This document shows positions 39,491 to 51,929 of a stretch of 64,000 bases of DNA, piece by piece. The stretch's first letter is position 1. Each line of letters begins with the position of its first letter. Source of the stretch: Ypsolopha sequella (lineage: Eukaryota; Arthropoda; Insecta; Lepidoptera; Ypsolophidae); NCBI GenBank assembly GCA_934047225.1, contig OW204005.1, positions 21,274,396-21,338,395 of the forward strand, given 5' to 3'. A program made the position numbers and the translations under genes. Under the pieces are notes generated by a model. The model saw nothing but the letters and a program-made list of their open reading frames with translations. It was not told where the DNA came from and ran no database searches.

Positions 39491-39583
39491 GCCTAAGACA
39501 TCAAACAACCTGTAAATATCAAGAAAAATCCGCAACCCATATCAAATAGGTACCAGGATCACATAAGTACGCGAAGATCTCAC

Positions 39584-39726
39584 CCTTCATCCAGTATGCT
39601 CTTGGGAGGAGTGAGATGCCTGGTGCGGATGTGCTTTGGGTCAGCGATGTCGGCGACGGTAAGTGTCACGGTTGGATTGTTGGTCCCTGGCTTGGGATAC
39701 CGCACGCTCCTGATCTCCGGGTACGT
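39584..39726 (-). CDS. DPP10: Inactive DPP10-like protein, beta-propeller exon
   Basis: Acceptor CATTGCAG, donor GTGAGATC; 47 codons plus two bases. TYPEIRSVRYPKPGTNNPTV is a hallmark S9B segment (YP-x-x-x-x-x-YPKAG-x-xNP). It is followed by a strand TLTVADIADPKHI and PKSILDEG. Frame continues to DHYV at 36526. Confidence 0.95.
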
Positions 39727-39787
39727 CTGCAATGATTATATATATATATATTTATATATACAATTTAAGAAATAGATAAAAATACAT

Positions 39788-39990
39788 CTTCATGGCATGA
39801 ATCCCCGAGGTGTTTCAGAGTGTGGGACTGAGAAATGCAAGTCACAGCCTACACTGATACACCCACGTATTACCGACGATTGTTGAACGTCACTTCTGAA
39901 GCACGGAGACCGCACAAAACAACAATATTTATATTTGTACCAGCGATCTCTAGTGACGTTCGAACTACTAGACCACAGTAGAGGTATAAA
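39788..39990 (-). mobile_element. tRNA-derived SINE, diverged copy
   Basis: On the - strand CTACTGTGGTCTAGTAGTTC GAACGTCACT forms the head with a B-box-like AGTTCGAACG. The body ends at CTCGGGGATTCATGCC. In the DPP intron beside the 39584 exon. Confidence 0.65.
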
Positions 39991-40559
39991 ATAATAAGTG
40001 TAATATTTCAAACTGCGCGATTACCTGACCGTTAACTATGGGAGGCCTAAAACTTTCATTCTTTAGACTTTATTGCTAGTTGCATCGAACCACGTTCAAC
40101 CTTTCCATCGGCTCGCGTGAGCCTATGCAACTGGAAAATTGTGAAATATTTTTTGAACTGCATTTAATTCGATAATGCCTCTACTTCTGGTCCTAATTCT
40201 ACATGTAGAGCGGGCGCAAGAGAGTGAAACACACCCTTACACACACCCTCGCAGTACCCTACCACACGACACGTTTTTCCTAATGTTGCATTCTGTGCAT
40301 CTCACTCACGTGGTCCTACGGAAAAACACAATATTAATTTTGTAGTTGTATCCGAGCACGTGAGCCGATGGGAAGTTTGAGCGTGGTTCGATGTAACTAG
40401 CAATGGCTTACGTGAGCTGTTGGGAAATAACCGTTATTGTTTGTTTTAAAAATATCTTAACTGGCATTATAATATAATCTACATATAAGTTAATGATAAC
40501 CTTCCTTAAAGTAATGCCTAATCAATAAATATGGCATTATAATGTTTAGTCAGACTCGC

Positions 40560-41285
40560 GTACTAGGGTTCCGTTCCGTATTGTGGATGATACATTTAAT
40601 TTTGTAATTTTTTTTCGTGAATTTCTCAACCGCTTTATTTTTCCTGCAATCTTTACGTAATATTTTTCGGTCCACCAGTTTTGGACATAAGGGGGGGACA
40701 TACATTTTTTATGGTTTTTTCAAGGATTTCTCGAAATAGATGCAATTAAATATAGCTAAACTATATATTTTTACAATCAGCTTTCTAAATACCTACAGTT
40801 TGATATTTGTATTTTTATAAAATATTTTTTTCATTTATTTCTTTTTTATATTTGTCATTTGTGCTAAACTTTTTTTGAATCGCTATAGTTTTCCTGTAAT
40901 TGGCCAGTTATGATCTGTCATCGACATTTTTTTCATATTTTCGGTCAACCAGTTTCGGAGATAAGGGGGGGACATACATATTTTTGTGGTTTTTTAAAGA
41001 TTTCTCGAAACTAGTGCCAGTAAATATTGACAAAATATATAGTTTTACAATCAACTTTTTAATATCTACAATTCGATACCCATATTGTATTGTTAGAATA
41101 ATATTTTTTATTTTTCTCACTTTTGTTTTGGAAATATTTTGAGCAATTTCAAATTTTTCATATTTTTTTACACCGTAATATGTGGAAAAATTAATGCTAC
41201 TTTTGTACCAAATTTCATGTCTTTGTCTTTAACGGTGCTCAAGTTATGAGGCTGTGACTAGGTACTACGGAATCCTAAAAAAAAC
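40560..41285. repeat. Dispersed element with two diverged internal units
   Basis: Starts near TAGGGTTCCGTTCCG and ends TACGGAATCCTAAAAA. The blocks GGGGGGGACATACAT and GGATTTCTCGAAA / AGATTTCTCGAAA with TTTTACAATCA(G/A)CTTT recur at about 270-bp spacing. The same block is found inverted at 43565-43660. Confidence 0.6.
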
Positions 41286-41605
41286 ATTAACGTTACCCAA
41301 GCGCTCAAACTTTAATTAACTATTCCCACGTTTATTTTAGGATCATAAACTGAAAGTTCCAAGGAAAAGCTCAAGCAAGCAAGCTCATTCAAAAGGCGTA
41401 CCTTTCATTTAAAGCGTAAAAAGGTTTATAAATTGCTTAACCTCTTTCCTGCTGTTAAACCCTCCTAATAAACTAAAGTAGATTTATTCAGGTTGGCCTC
41501 TTCCTTCATTGTTATGCAGACTCTACCTTTACTTAAGGAAGTTTAGGACCCTTAAAATTCCCGGGAGATAATGCTTTTTCAATATTTGAACAGTTTAATT
41601 AGAAG

Positions 41606-41936
41606 CGGCGATAGCTCAGGGGTAGAACGCTGGCCTTTAAATCATGAGATCCAGGTTCGATCCCCGGTCGGGCATGCTCCAATGAGTTTTCGGAATTTAT
41701 GTTCATAGTATTTGTTCTTACTTACCACTTGCTGAACGGTGAAGGAAAACATCTTAAGGAAAACTGCATGCCCTAATTTGTGCCCGAAGTACAGCGATAG
41801 GGCTCACCACCCAACACGTTGGGTCGTAATAATCGTCAGTGAAACGCGGGTGTACTGAGTGCGGACTGTGACTTGCATTTTACAGTTCACACTCGGAATA
41901 CCTCGACAACCCCTCGGGGATTCATGTAGTGACGAT
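41606..41936 (+). mobile_element. tRNA-derived SINE with the best-preserved promoter
   Basis: The head, 41606-41677, reads like a tRNA: GCGATAGCTCAGGGGTAGAA (A box) and CCAGGTTCGATCCCCGG (B box). It is followed by the family body (CACTTGCTGAACGGTGAAGG, TTTGTGCCCGAAGTACAGCG) and a 3' end with CCCTCGGGGATTCATG. It is the reference copy in this window for five others. A functional tRNA gene is unlikely, because the head lacks a matching acceptor stem and runs into the SINE body. Confidence 0.88.
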
Positions 41937-42404
41937 ACATTTTATATATATACAACGTGTAACAGAAAGGCGTAACTATATTTGAAGAGCTTATTCAGTC
42001 AATGGTATAAAACAACTTTTACTATGGAACAAACCCTGTACCTCGAAAAAAAAATGCCAACAATTTGAAATGAATCTCTCCCCGAACTTTGTATGGTAAG
42101 AAAAGTATAGCTTACGAGGAGCACAGCTATACAACAAATTACCAAAATACATTAAAAATTTTAAATCAATGTTGATATTAAAAAATAACACTTAAAGCTT
42201 ATATTTTAAAGAATGTTACCACTATTACATAAAACCAATGTGATAGCTACAATTATTTTTGTTAGATATTATTATTATATTTAAGTACTAACAAAAAATA
42301 AAATTATTCTTTGTATTTTGGAACAACCTTCATACAAATTTATGTAAATATATTTTTAAGGATTAACAATTAATTCTCATTTTAAGTGAACAAATGTATA
42401 CTGT

Positions 42405-42616
42405 AGCCGATTCTGAAGGCTGAAATTTTAGTTTTAGTGCTGTCAAACATAAAATTATTCTAAAGTAATTTAGATTCTGTTCCTAACTTTCAAGGACTAT
42501 TTTGCAATTTATGAAATTTATTATTAAAGCCTTTAGAATTAAAGCCTTTAAAAATTAAAGCCTTTAGAATTAAAGCCTTTAAAAATTAAAGCCTTTAGAA
42601 TCGGCTTTATTATGTT
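42405..42616. mobile_element. MITE with an internal 18-bp tandem expansion
   Basis: GCCGATTCTGAAGGCTGAAA on the left pairs with the right end GCCTTTAGAATCGGC. Before the right end, AAAGCCTTTAGAATTAAAGCCTTTAAAAATT is repeated about three times. Same family as 49432-49612. Confidence 0.75.
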
Positions 42617-42694
42617 CTTATGAGAATAAACATTTAAACCTAAAAAACCTAATAATTTTGTGTCATCGAATGTTTAGTGACCATCACAACCTAC

Positions 42695-42837
42695 CTTCGC
42701 CGGGTCATCAGTGTCCAAAGCGGCGCCATACCATGGGTACTTCTGTTCATGGACCATGGAGTCATTGAAGGTGGCGTACAGCACCATATGGCCGTCTGCT
42801 GACATCCACAACGCTGTTCTTGACTTGAGAATCTCTT
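42695..42837 (-). CDS. DPP10: Inactive DPP10-like protein, Glu-motif exon
   Basis: Acceptor TTGTTACAG, donor GTAGGTTG; two bases then 47 codons. Together with the exon at 61295 it encodes WLYEEEILKSRTALWMSADG, including the double-Glu motif that anchors substrate N-termini in DPP4. It continues MVLYATFNDSMV and KYPWYGA. The binding motif is kept although the nucleophile is lost. Confidence 0.95.
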
Positions 42838-42919
42838 CTGTAACAAGAGATAATTTTATCATTTGTGAAGATTGTTATACCAAAAAGTTTCACAATACCC
42901 TAAACCTAGTTATATCTTT

Positions 42920-43115
42920 TTTAGGGTTCCGTAGTACCTAAAAGTTACAAAAAGAAACTTTATGGTGAGACTCCGTTGTCCGTCCGTTCGTCCGTCCGTC
43001 TACCTGTATGCCACAGCCTCATAACTTTAGCACCGTTAAAGATAAATACATGAAACTTGGCACAAAAATAGCATTAATTTGCCCACATGTCACGGTATAA
43101 AAAAACATGAAAAAT
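42920..43115. repeat. Dispersed retroposon fragment with CCGT repeats
   Basis: AGGGTTCCGTAGTACCTAAA, GGTGAGACTCCGTTGTCCGT, CACAGCCTCATAACTTTAGC and AATTTGCCCACAT match 60163-60350 in the same order. A common insect repeat fragment. Confidence 0.7.
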
Positions 43116-43135
43116 TTGAAATTGAAAGTGAAAAC

Positions 43136-43516
43136 AATAATAGTAGTTTATGCTACAAGGGCGCAACGATTTAAAACACGAGCGTAGCGAGTGTTTTAAA
43201 CGTAACCGAGTAATTTATTGCTTTTACGCCCGTGTATCATACTACATTTTTCAATGCATAGTGTGAGGAAATGAAAACAAATATAATCTTGTGAACTTTA
43301 AATTATAATTGGCTCAAAGGGACTGTATCCAGAGCCGTTAAACAGTGGAAGAAAAAGTATAACGTCTATGGTACACAGGAAAGGCTGCAGGTTAGCCAAC
43401 CATTGTAAATAAATTAAAAAAAATAATAATAATAAAGCCCTAGGGCAAAATAATCGACTTTCTGTTCGGTTTTGATGCATAAAAAGTGGGCCTTTACGAG
43501 CACATGCATTGAAAAA
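43136..43516. mobile_element. Composite element AATAGTAGTTTATGCTACAA, copy 1
   Basis: Two inverted-repeat modules joined. The first is a palindrome around the word ACGAGCGTAGCGAGTGTTTT. The second is bordered by TTTTTCAATGCATAGTG and GCACATGCATTGAAAAA. Copies at 44438, 53226 and (inverted, split) 58492. This copy lacks about 25 bp in its first module. Confidence 0.75.
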
Positions 43517-43863
43517 AATATTATCCAAAAAATACAATATTGTAGATATTAAAAAGCTGATTGTAAAAATATACGATTTGACTTTATTTAATTGCATCTA
43601 TTTCGAGAAATCCTTGAAAAACCATAAAAAAATGTATGTCCCCCCTTATCTCTAAACATGGTGAACCAAAAAATATGAAAAAAATCATGGTAATATGTGT
43701 TTACGTAAAGATTACAGGAACATAAAGCGGTTGAGAAATTCACGAAAAACATGACAAAACGAAATTTATCATCCTCAATACGGGACACTAGGTACGCGAG
43801 TCTGACTCGTGTTTGGCCGGTTGGTCACGTGGGTCCCGTTTCTCTGGATCTCGTGGGAATTAA

Positions 43864-44250
43864 GGGGCTATACCGTGAAAATTGACACTTTTTGAAGTTA
43901 TTTATCTGCTCTTTTAATGAAGTTCCAAGTAAAATAAATTAGTATAACAATTTTGGGACCTTTTACTAGATTTTGGTCTATCAGAAACGCGATAGGAGGA
44001 ATTTCATTCGATAGAAATAATTATTGAAATCAGGTCTAAATTAACACTTTTTTTGATATTCTGACAAATTAGGATAGCATACAGACTTGATAAATATTTA
44101 TTTAGATGGGTTTTAACTACACCAAAATTACTGGTTATGATATTTTTTGTAGCTATTTTAGTTAATTTTGCATTAATTTAAAACCGACTTTTTGACAATT
44201 TTCCCCGATTCCGTCCCTTTCGCACTGCGGGTCTTTCACGGCATATCACC
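43864..44250. mobile_element. TTAA-bordered element, GGGGCTATACCGTG family
   Basis: TTAA at 43860-43863 and 44251-44254. The ends GGGGCTATACCGTG and CACGGCATATCACC are imperfect inverted copies. Internal blocks GATAGAAATAATTATTGAAA and CTATTTTAGTTAATTTT are shared with 51522-51929 and 53826-54224. Confidence 0.75.
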
Positions 44251-44437
44251 TTAATCAAAAACTGCAGTCCAAATTTCATGTACCGATTTCGTCGCGGGCG
44301 CAAAATTGAAAACTTGTTTCAGGAGAAACATGAATTTGGCAAGACTGTGGACGTTTTCAAACATTAATTTATGTTATTATTAATCTACACAACATTATCG
44401 ATGTAATCAGTAATAATTTTGGATTTTATCTAAAACA

Positions 44438-44831
44438 ATAATAGTAGTTTATGCTACAAGGGTGCAAAGGAATAAATTACGAGGACGATTTAAAACACGA
44501 GCGTAGCGAGTGTTTTAAACGTTACCGAGTAATTTATTGCTCTTACGCCCGTGTATCATACTACGTTTTTCAATGCATAGTGTGAGGAAATGAAACAAAT
44601 ATAATTTTGTGAACTTTAAATTGTAATTGGCTCAAAAGGACTGCATCCAGAGCCCTTAAACAGTGGAAAAAAAAGTATGACATTTATGGTACACAGGAAA
44701 GGCTGCAGGTTAGCCAACCATTGTAAATAAATAAAAAAAAAATAATAATAAAGCCCTAGGGCAAAATAATCGACTTTCTGTTCGGTTTTGATGCATAAAA
44801 AGTGGGCCTTTACGAGCACATGCATTGAAAA
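44438..44831. mobile_element. Composite element AATAGTAGTTTATGCTACAA, copy 2
   Basis: Full-length version of the 43136 element with the additional GGAATAAATTACGAGGACGA block. Only about 0.9 kb from copy 1, same orientation. Confidence 0.8.
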
Positions 44832-45826
44832 AACAAATTCGGTTACACTTTTAGTAAAAAACCGTAAAATTTTCGTATTTTAGGGGTTTTTGTTAAGATA
44901 ATGCCACCGCAAAGTTTCCATTGGTTTCTGTAAATTAGGATGTCAAAAATTATGAATTAAAAAAAATTTGGAATTCTTTTTTACAGAAATCAATATAAAC
45001 TTTGCATGGCAGCATGCACAATACATAGATAACAAGGTTTTGTTGAATAACATTGAGTGAATTTTGAATTTAAGTGTTCTGTTTCGATTAATTAGGAAAA
45101 GGTGGATTTTTCACAATCCGGCTACGAAACCGCTCTTAAGGTTTTTTATTTTTGTAACTAGCACCGGAAGGGTAAACATTTGTACTATATTATCCCACTA
45201 ATTTGAGACGTACATTTATCTTAATCAATAATGTTTCCTATATAGTTGACAATAAGAGTTTGGCCAGGTGCAAAGGTAGTTGGTTGGTTAGAATTAACGC
45301 AACGCGCGTGCGTCATACGAATATACTGCCAATTTAGATACAGGTTGATGCATTATTGTACTTCACTTGAAAATATCACATAAAATTTCATTACCTATTC
45401 AGTACATCAATGACGTGTTCCGACTGATTTATCCATAGACATAGGATTCGCTCGCTATGCGAATTTTATTTTTGTCACTGTCACTCCCCGCGAAAAATCG
45501 CGCCTCCTTACAATATTTACATACTGTATGCTACAGTAAAATGTGATGTCATTGAATTGGGATATGAGTATAATAAGATCTGTACCTGCCACTCATATTT
45601 AAGCAAATAAATTTTTCTTTCTTTCTTTCTTTCAGTTTTCATCAATAGAGTGCTTTAAAGGTAAGTTAGTAACATGAGAACGTTATCTTGTATCGTATCC
45701 ACGTCGCGTCTTACTCGTTTATCTTTGAAAGCGTCTCGCGTCGTCTCGAGACATTGCCGCAGTGTACCGCTAATGATAATGACATGTCGTTTGACATGGA
45801 AAAGATAAATTGGGTTTCTCTACGAT

Positions 45827-46449
45827 TAGGGCATAGATACCGGTATACCGAAATACCGGAATACAGGTAAATTTTTTCGGTATTTGAGTATAAAGTACCG
45901 TTATTTCGGTATTTCGAAAAAAGTGATATATTTTTGGAAGGATGTTAAAAGACTGTGCAGAACGCTTGATTTCTATGGTTCATAGTGTTGTTCATACTGC
46001 AGATCCAACAAGCGATCTGCCTGATTGATGAACTTGAGTTAAATTGCGCCTGCGCCTATTATAATTTTTGTAAAATTGTTTCTTATCATTTGAGAGTAAG
46101 ACTGATTTTAATACCTATTTGATTGTGATATTTGTGCCAATGATACAATATAAATTATTCTTGGATCAAATAACGTATTTTCTTTAGTATTATTAATTAC
46201 CTATACTTGAATAACTCATTTTGTGGTTTCTAGGGAGTTGATAAATAGTTTGAGTGTTTCTGCCATATAGCGTAGAAAACTGCTTTAATAACTTTCCGCA
46301 AATGAGACTTACTATTCGTCCTTAGAATTATTTAACAGTAAGTAGCAGTATTTAAAAAAATACCAAAAAAATACCGATATTTCAGTAAACCGGTCATAGA
46401 AATTTCAATACCGGTATCAATTTCGGTATGAAAATCATTCCATGCCTTA
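45827..46449. mobile_element. hAT-type MITE, 623 bp, with 8-bp target duplication
   Basis: TCTACGAT at 45819-45826 and 46450-46457 is the target duplication. The ends TAGGGCATAGATACCGGTA and its imperfect inverse ...TCATTCCATGCCTTA fit hAT terminal repeats. Subterminal regions are rich in TACCGGTA and TTTCGGTAT palindromes on both sides. No transposase frame. Confidence 0.88.
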
Positions 46450-46907
46450 TCTACGATCGAACATTTCTTGTGCGTGTTGTGTTTATTGTTACTAAAGTTC
46501 CATACCCGACGGAAAATAATTTATTTATTCATTTATCAAAAGTATTGCAGAACATTACAGACTAATCCAATTCACTGTACAATCAAAAAGGTAATAATAA
46601 TTAATAACAATAATTTACATAAAATATTTACAGAAACATAAAATCAACGAAATTAACCTAGATAAAAATACATATTTTGGTCTAAGGCTTAGAATCTAAG
46701 CCTTAGAGTTAAATTATTGACAATTTTTAGATCTACAATTTTTTTTTCCGTTCATCGCGTCCTAGCGAAAAGTATTATTTTCTCCTATTTTGTGCTATCG
46801 GGAAACCCAGCGATTGCCCAATGCAATGCGCGCTGAATTGAACGTTATTTCAATACGATACTTGTACGGGGTCGACCCAAGGTCATTGGCGGATGCATTC
46901 CCCTTAA

Positions 46908-47341
46908 GACGATTACCATCGCCAAATTAGCAGCTCGATATTTGTCACTACAAATATCAACGGAAACGACATTGAAATAACGTTCATATCAGCGCGCAAT
47001 GCATAGTGGCTGTTACGACGCTCGCTGCGTCCTTGATAGGGCGAAATAGGAGAAAATTATACTTTTCACTTGGACGTGTTTATAGCTATAAAGTTTATCT
47101 ATTTATCAAAGCATAAATGAATTCAATTGGCCAAGCCACTCAGGAGCAGTAGGTAGGGGTCAAAAAACACCACTCAGTAAAAAAAAAAAATCATGTAGAA
47201 GTTTTGGTGGTATGAAAAAGAAAAATGTTGCATATGTTGTCTAAGAGCTGATTATTCATAATACATTTTTTCATTATTTTTGGTTTGGCCATAAACGAGG
47301 AGTAGGCTTTAGAAAGTACCCATTTGGCAATAGTAAGGCCC
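46908..47341. mobile_element. TTAA-bordered element, GGCGATTACCGTCGCC family, copy 2
   Basis: TTAA at 46904-46907 and 47342-47345. Matches 32373-32838 with about 10 percent difference as judged by eye. The 14.5-kb separation and the different flanks exclude segmental duplication. Confidence 0.8.
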
Positions 47342-48423
47342 TTAAGTGTTGCTCGAAATACGTTTACTAATAAAACAGTAAACACCCTGTACTACAAACA
47401 AGTTAGTCAACGACAAATCTAATAATATCGAATGCAACTAGCTAGTTGTTCTATATTTGTTTGCTTATTTATAATTATAGCAAAACGAACGTTCATTCAC
47501 ACTGCTAACTCAATTATACAATCTAGTTCTATTTAAATGTGGCTGTTATTTAAATGGTTAGCATAGTATTGGTATTTTTGTGAGCAGAAAAATATAATCT
47601 GTGAGCAGAAATAGCTAATTGATCAGCAACTCATGGCCAGCAAACATTTCAAAATCAATCAGCAATTTATGTCATTCTGAATGGCTGTAATTATTTTTGT
47701 ACAGCATATTAATTATATAAGCTGCATTGAGCTGCTCCTGTTTAATAAAATTTTGGTAAGCACTCAGAGGGTAAGCAAAAAAATTCATTTTTTATTTTGC
47801 AATTGCTTCGGCGTTGCGGAAAGGGCCGCCCTCGCCTGCCGTAACAAAGCATAGGCACCCATGCGAGCCGTAATGGCTGAGGCTGGTCGCAGAAGGCGTG
47901 TTTTTTGACTCAAGACAATTATTAAGACTGTACCTGAGCCTAGAGCATGACCAACCCCAGGCTATCTAAGATTCGTTTGAAGAAATTCGGACTCTCCTTG
48001 TATTGAAAAAAATAAATTTGATTTATTAATCTTTTTTGTAGGGATCTTACGTATAAACAATGTACTAAGATTTATACTTTTGTCAAAAAAAATGTTTTGC
48101 ACCCTCTATTTTTTTGGTTTTCAAACGTTCGCTTCAAGAACGCGGTTAAAAGATCAACTTTATTTTTCTTTCATAAAATAGGTAATAGAAATATAAAGGT
48201 ATATCACCTAAATTAAATATTTTTTTCCCTACAAAATATTTCAGTATTAGCTAAAAACACACCAATTTGTTGTTTCGCTGCGTGATCACCAGTATTACGC
48301 GTCCAAGAAAAAGAGGCCAAAGAGCCAACATATAATCGCCTCTATGAAAAGCAAATAAAGTCTTTGCCATTAGACTTGTTGTGCTGGACGGGTAATAAAA
48401 AAAGTTGCTAGGGTATGCCATCC

Positions 48424-48677
48424 TCTTAATTACACTTTATAAATAAGCATACTTTCAATCTTCTTTTAATTAAGTTTAAAAAAAAACATGAATTTCACGA
48501 AAAAAGTGATTCAGTTTCCATATTTCAAAACCGATTGAAACGAAATCAACACACGCAGATACTAATAAGAAAAAACCATCTTTATGACATTCTTTATTAT
48601 TAGAGCAGGATAGACAGCTAAAACACAAAAGTGTTAGAGCAGGACTGAATTTTAGCATGGTGCAGCCCCTTAAAGGG
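48424..48677 (-). repeat. Dispersed repeat ending CCCCTTAA, copy 2
   Basis: Same sequence order as 29410-29747 but about 85 bp shorter in the middle. Bounded by TTAA on both sides (near 48426 and 48671). Confidence 0.65.
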
Positions 48678-48955
48678 TTTAAATGTTGTATGTACATGTT
48701 GTATGCGTGTAAATAAAATAAATAAATACATAAAATAATGAATTTGGATAAACGCAGGCGAAGCAGCTGACGAAGGTCTAGTACATAGCTAGTTAAGCCG
48801 AGGTAAATAACTCAGTAAATAGGTACGCCTTCAGCAATCAAGAAACATATTTCGCTGGGTCGTATTGTAAACACCCCTTATGAGTATGATACGACATGTA
48901 CATGTACATACCCACTTTATTACTTCAATTTGGCACCTTTCATGTTCGTAAAGAT

Positions 48956-49381
48956 GAAGGTCTTATCATATGAAATTGTCGAAATTTTCTTACAGATTAA
49001 TGAGTTCATAATTCCTGTAATTCAATAGCTACTTCAATTATTTGTTTTTTGTTAAAAAAGTTGATTTCAAGGTTATACATCTACGTATTAAATTTTGTTT
49101 TTATTTTGAGTTTGATTTTAAAATTAAATCTTTAAAAACAGTTCGTTCTAAATGCCATCCAATTCCATGATAAGATTTGTATATAATATTTTAAACAGCT
49201 GACACTTTTCAAAAATTAAACTAATGTTGCTGTTAGCTTAATGTTATCTCATTCATACACATAAGAAATTACACAATTTGGATTTGTCATTCCTAAAAAA
49301 ATGCAAAAATGTTAGTACTGAAAATTGAGTTTCCTTCAAATTCCCAATAGAAAACGGCAATTTCATATGTAAAGGCCTAAT
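48956..49381. mobile_element. MITE, AGGTCTTTACATATGAAATTG ends, copy 1
   Basis: Left end AGGTCTTATCATATGAAATT and right end CAATTTCATATGTAAAGGCCT are inverted copies. The body (TGAGTTCATAATTCCTGTAA, TGCAAAAATGTTAGTACTGA) matches 58088-58476. Confidence 0.8.
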
Positions 49382-49431
49382 ATTTGAAAAGGTAATTTAA
49401 CTATGTACGGTCCCCGCTTAAAATAACAACC

Positions 49432-49612
49432 AAACCAATAAAGCCGGTTCTGAAGGCTTTAATTTTAGTTGTAGTGCTGTCAAAACTAAATTTTCTTCTA
49501 TACAAAATAGTCCTTAAGACTTAGGATTAGAAGCTAAATTTCTTTGGAAAATTTTAAGCTTTGACAGCACTAAAACTAAAATTAAAGCCTTCAGAATTGG
49601 CTTTATTGTGTG
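49432..49612. mobile_element. Palindromic MITE, AATAAAGCCGGTTCTGAAGG
   Basis: Arms of about 65 bp: GAAGGCTTTAATTTTAGTTG with TAGTGCTGTCAAA..., and the complement TTTGACAGCACTAAAACTAA...CAGAATTGGCTTTAT. Same family as 42405-42616. Confidence 0.8.
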
Positions 49613-49902
49613 TTTTTATATTATACGCTGCCATAACGGTTAAATAGAATCGTAATAAAATAGGTAGCCAGAACTGCAAGCGACTGTACTGAACCTGAAG
49701 GTTACTGAAAATCTAAAAACCGGAATATAAACCGAATATAAATAAGAGAAAAAATACAGCTTGAATTTCAATAAAATACCCGCCTTCCTTTTCCTTTCAA
49801 AATGAAAAGTAAAGGCAGCAAAATAATATATTTATGATGAAAGGTACGGTTTGTGAAACAGACGGACCTAAAATATCAAACGTGTGCCCTTTACCTACAA
49901 AC

Positions 49903-50684
49903 TAGAGATGTCAATAATGGTTGAAATTGTTTACTGGTTAATAGTTAATTGATAAAAAAAATATCGATAATTTCATTGGTTGAAAATATTGGTGAATATT
50001 TTTATTGAATGCGACCATTGAATAAAAATATTAATTGAATATTTTCAACCAATAAACAAATACTCTATAATTTTTTTACTCCCACACTCCTATCGAAATG
50101 GTTTCAAGTAGGTTTTGTTGCAAAAAAACTTCACAATCTTCACATTTAACGTGAAACAACAACAACGCGACGACGCGTCTTTGTTTTTCAAGTAACAACA
50201 AAACTAACCTATCGAAATATGTGTTAAAAATACCAAATATAAATTTCTGCCGGAGAAGTTGATATGATATTTTTATTCGATAATGTTAATTTTGTTTATT
50301 GAATATCATGGTTAACTTTCAATATTATGCGACCATTGAATAAAAATATTAATTGAATATTTTCAACCAATAAACAAATACTCTATAATTTTTTTACTCC
50401 CACACTCCTATCGAAATGGTTTCAAGTAGGTTTTGTTGCAAAAAAACTTCACAATCTTCACATTTAACGTGAAACAACAACAACGCGACGACGCGTCTTT
50501 GTTTTTCAAGTAACAACAAAACTAACCTATCGAAATATGTGTTAAAAATACCAAATATAAATTTCTGCCGGAGAAGTTGATATGATATTTTTATTCGATA
50601 ATGTTAATTTTGTTTATTGAATATCATGGTTAACTTTCAATATTTGTAAAATTTAATGGTTAATGGTTATATTTATCATCTCTA
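49903..50684. mobile_element. hAT-type MITE, 782 bp, with 8-bp target duplication
   Basis: CTACAAAC at 49895-49902 and 50685-50692 is the target duplication. The ends TAGAGATG and CATCTCTA are perfect 8-bp inverted repeats of the hAT type. Inside, a 318-bp segment is present twice in tandem (50011-50328 and from 50329). Confidence 0.92.
50011..50646 (+). repeat. 318-bp tandem duplication, two identical units
   Basis: GCGACCATTGAATAAAAATA starts both units, and I find no difference over the unit length. The partial copy at 38640 has one unit, so the duplication arose after that element spread. Confidence 0.92.
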
Positions 50685-50929
50685 CTACAAACCGAGTTTA
50701 TGTGCCTTCATATTTCTAACATAATATGTAACCTATGAAAATATTTGAGTATGAACCACCCAATATGTTTGTAATACGATACCTGGCTAGGAACAGTATA
50801 TGGAAGCCTTTTCAGTATATTTCGGACAGACCGTTTTTCTACGTAAATAACTAGTATGGTTTCATTTGAGATCAGTATAATTAACTTTTATAGTTAGTAT
50901 TTTATATTACTTCTAATTTTTAATGTAAT

Positions 50930-51065
50930 ACTCTGTAAGGGAAGAGCTTGGCGCCTATAGCACCGGTACATACACCCTTGTAGGCGTCAAGGTAATCCTA
51001 TTCTGTTATTGTGTAATTTTTAGATGAATAAAATCATATTCTATTCTATTCTATTCTATTCTATA
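50930..51065 (+). repeat. LINE 3'-end fragment with (TATTC)n tail
   Basis: Ends with TAGATGAATAAAATCATATTC followed by five to six TATTC units. The AATAAA and simple repeat tail are typical of insect non-LTR 3' ends. Confidence 0.55.
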
Positions 51066-51521
51066 GTTACTGACAAACAGACAATCACAGAACTGCTATA
51101 AGACTATCGAATAACGGAAGAGATAAACGTATCTGAAAAAGTGCGTGTCCGAGATGTGCGGGGAATCAAAGATATAAGATATTTATTTAATAAGCTGCCT
51201 ACAGAGCTAAAAAGTATAACAGGTCATAATAAATTTAAAATGGAATTTTAGCAGTTATGGATGCAGTTTTTATTAAAACAGTGTCTTTATTCAATAGATG
51301 ATTTGTAGGCAGACTTGATTTTTGAGTTTTTTTTGACTTGTTTAGCTTTAAAAATTGTCTGACATATATTTTTAAATTGTATTACCATATGTTAACTATT
51401 GACAATAATTTATTTGTGTTCTTTTTAATTTTAGCTAGCATTAAAGTTTTAGTTTTAGTAATTTTATTCAAATACAATTTATATTGTTTGTGAATTAATA
51501 AATGATGAAATTATGATGATA

Positions 51522-51929
51522 TGGCGATATGCGAAAAAAATACGGGTGTTTCTTGTCTGTGTAATTCATGAAATACGCGGAAAATTTCAATAAATTTCTG
51601 GTATACGCATTTTGACTATATAATCTAAGGTTTTGAAATTGGAAAACATGTTTGGATAAATTTTCCTCGATAGAAATAATTGTTGAAATGAGGTCTTCAA
51701 ACACACTTTTTCTCCTCGTTTGACAAATAGGAACCATATACAGAACTCAAACATATTTTATTAGGTGTGTTTCAACAATATCTAGAGATTTGATATTTGA
51801 AATTTTGCTAGCTATTTTAGTTTTTTTAATAAAAATATAAAACCAACTTTTTTCCCTTTTGCCCTGAATCCGCACTGCGCGATTTTTCGCTTGGAGTGAC
51901 AGTGACAAAAATAAAATTCACATAGCCTC
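51522..51929 (-). mobile_element. TTAA-family element, CGCATATCGCC/GAGGCTATG ends
   Basis: Inverse of 53826-54224: GGCGATATGCGAAAAAAATA at the left and CATAGCCTC before TTAA (51930-51933) at the right. Shares CAACAATATCTAGAGATTTG and ACACACTTTTTCTCCTCGTT. The left TTAA is lost. Confidence 0.75.

Noticed and set aside
41606..41677. A genuine tRNA gene
   Set aside because: A and B boxes are present but the acceptor ends do not pair well and the sequence continues into a SINE body shared by five other loci.
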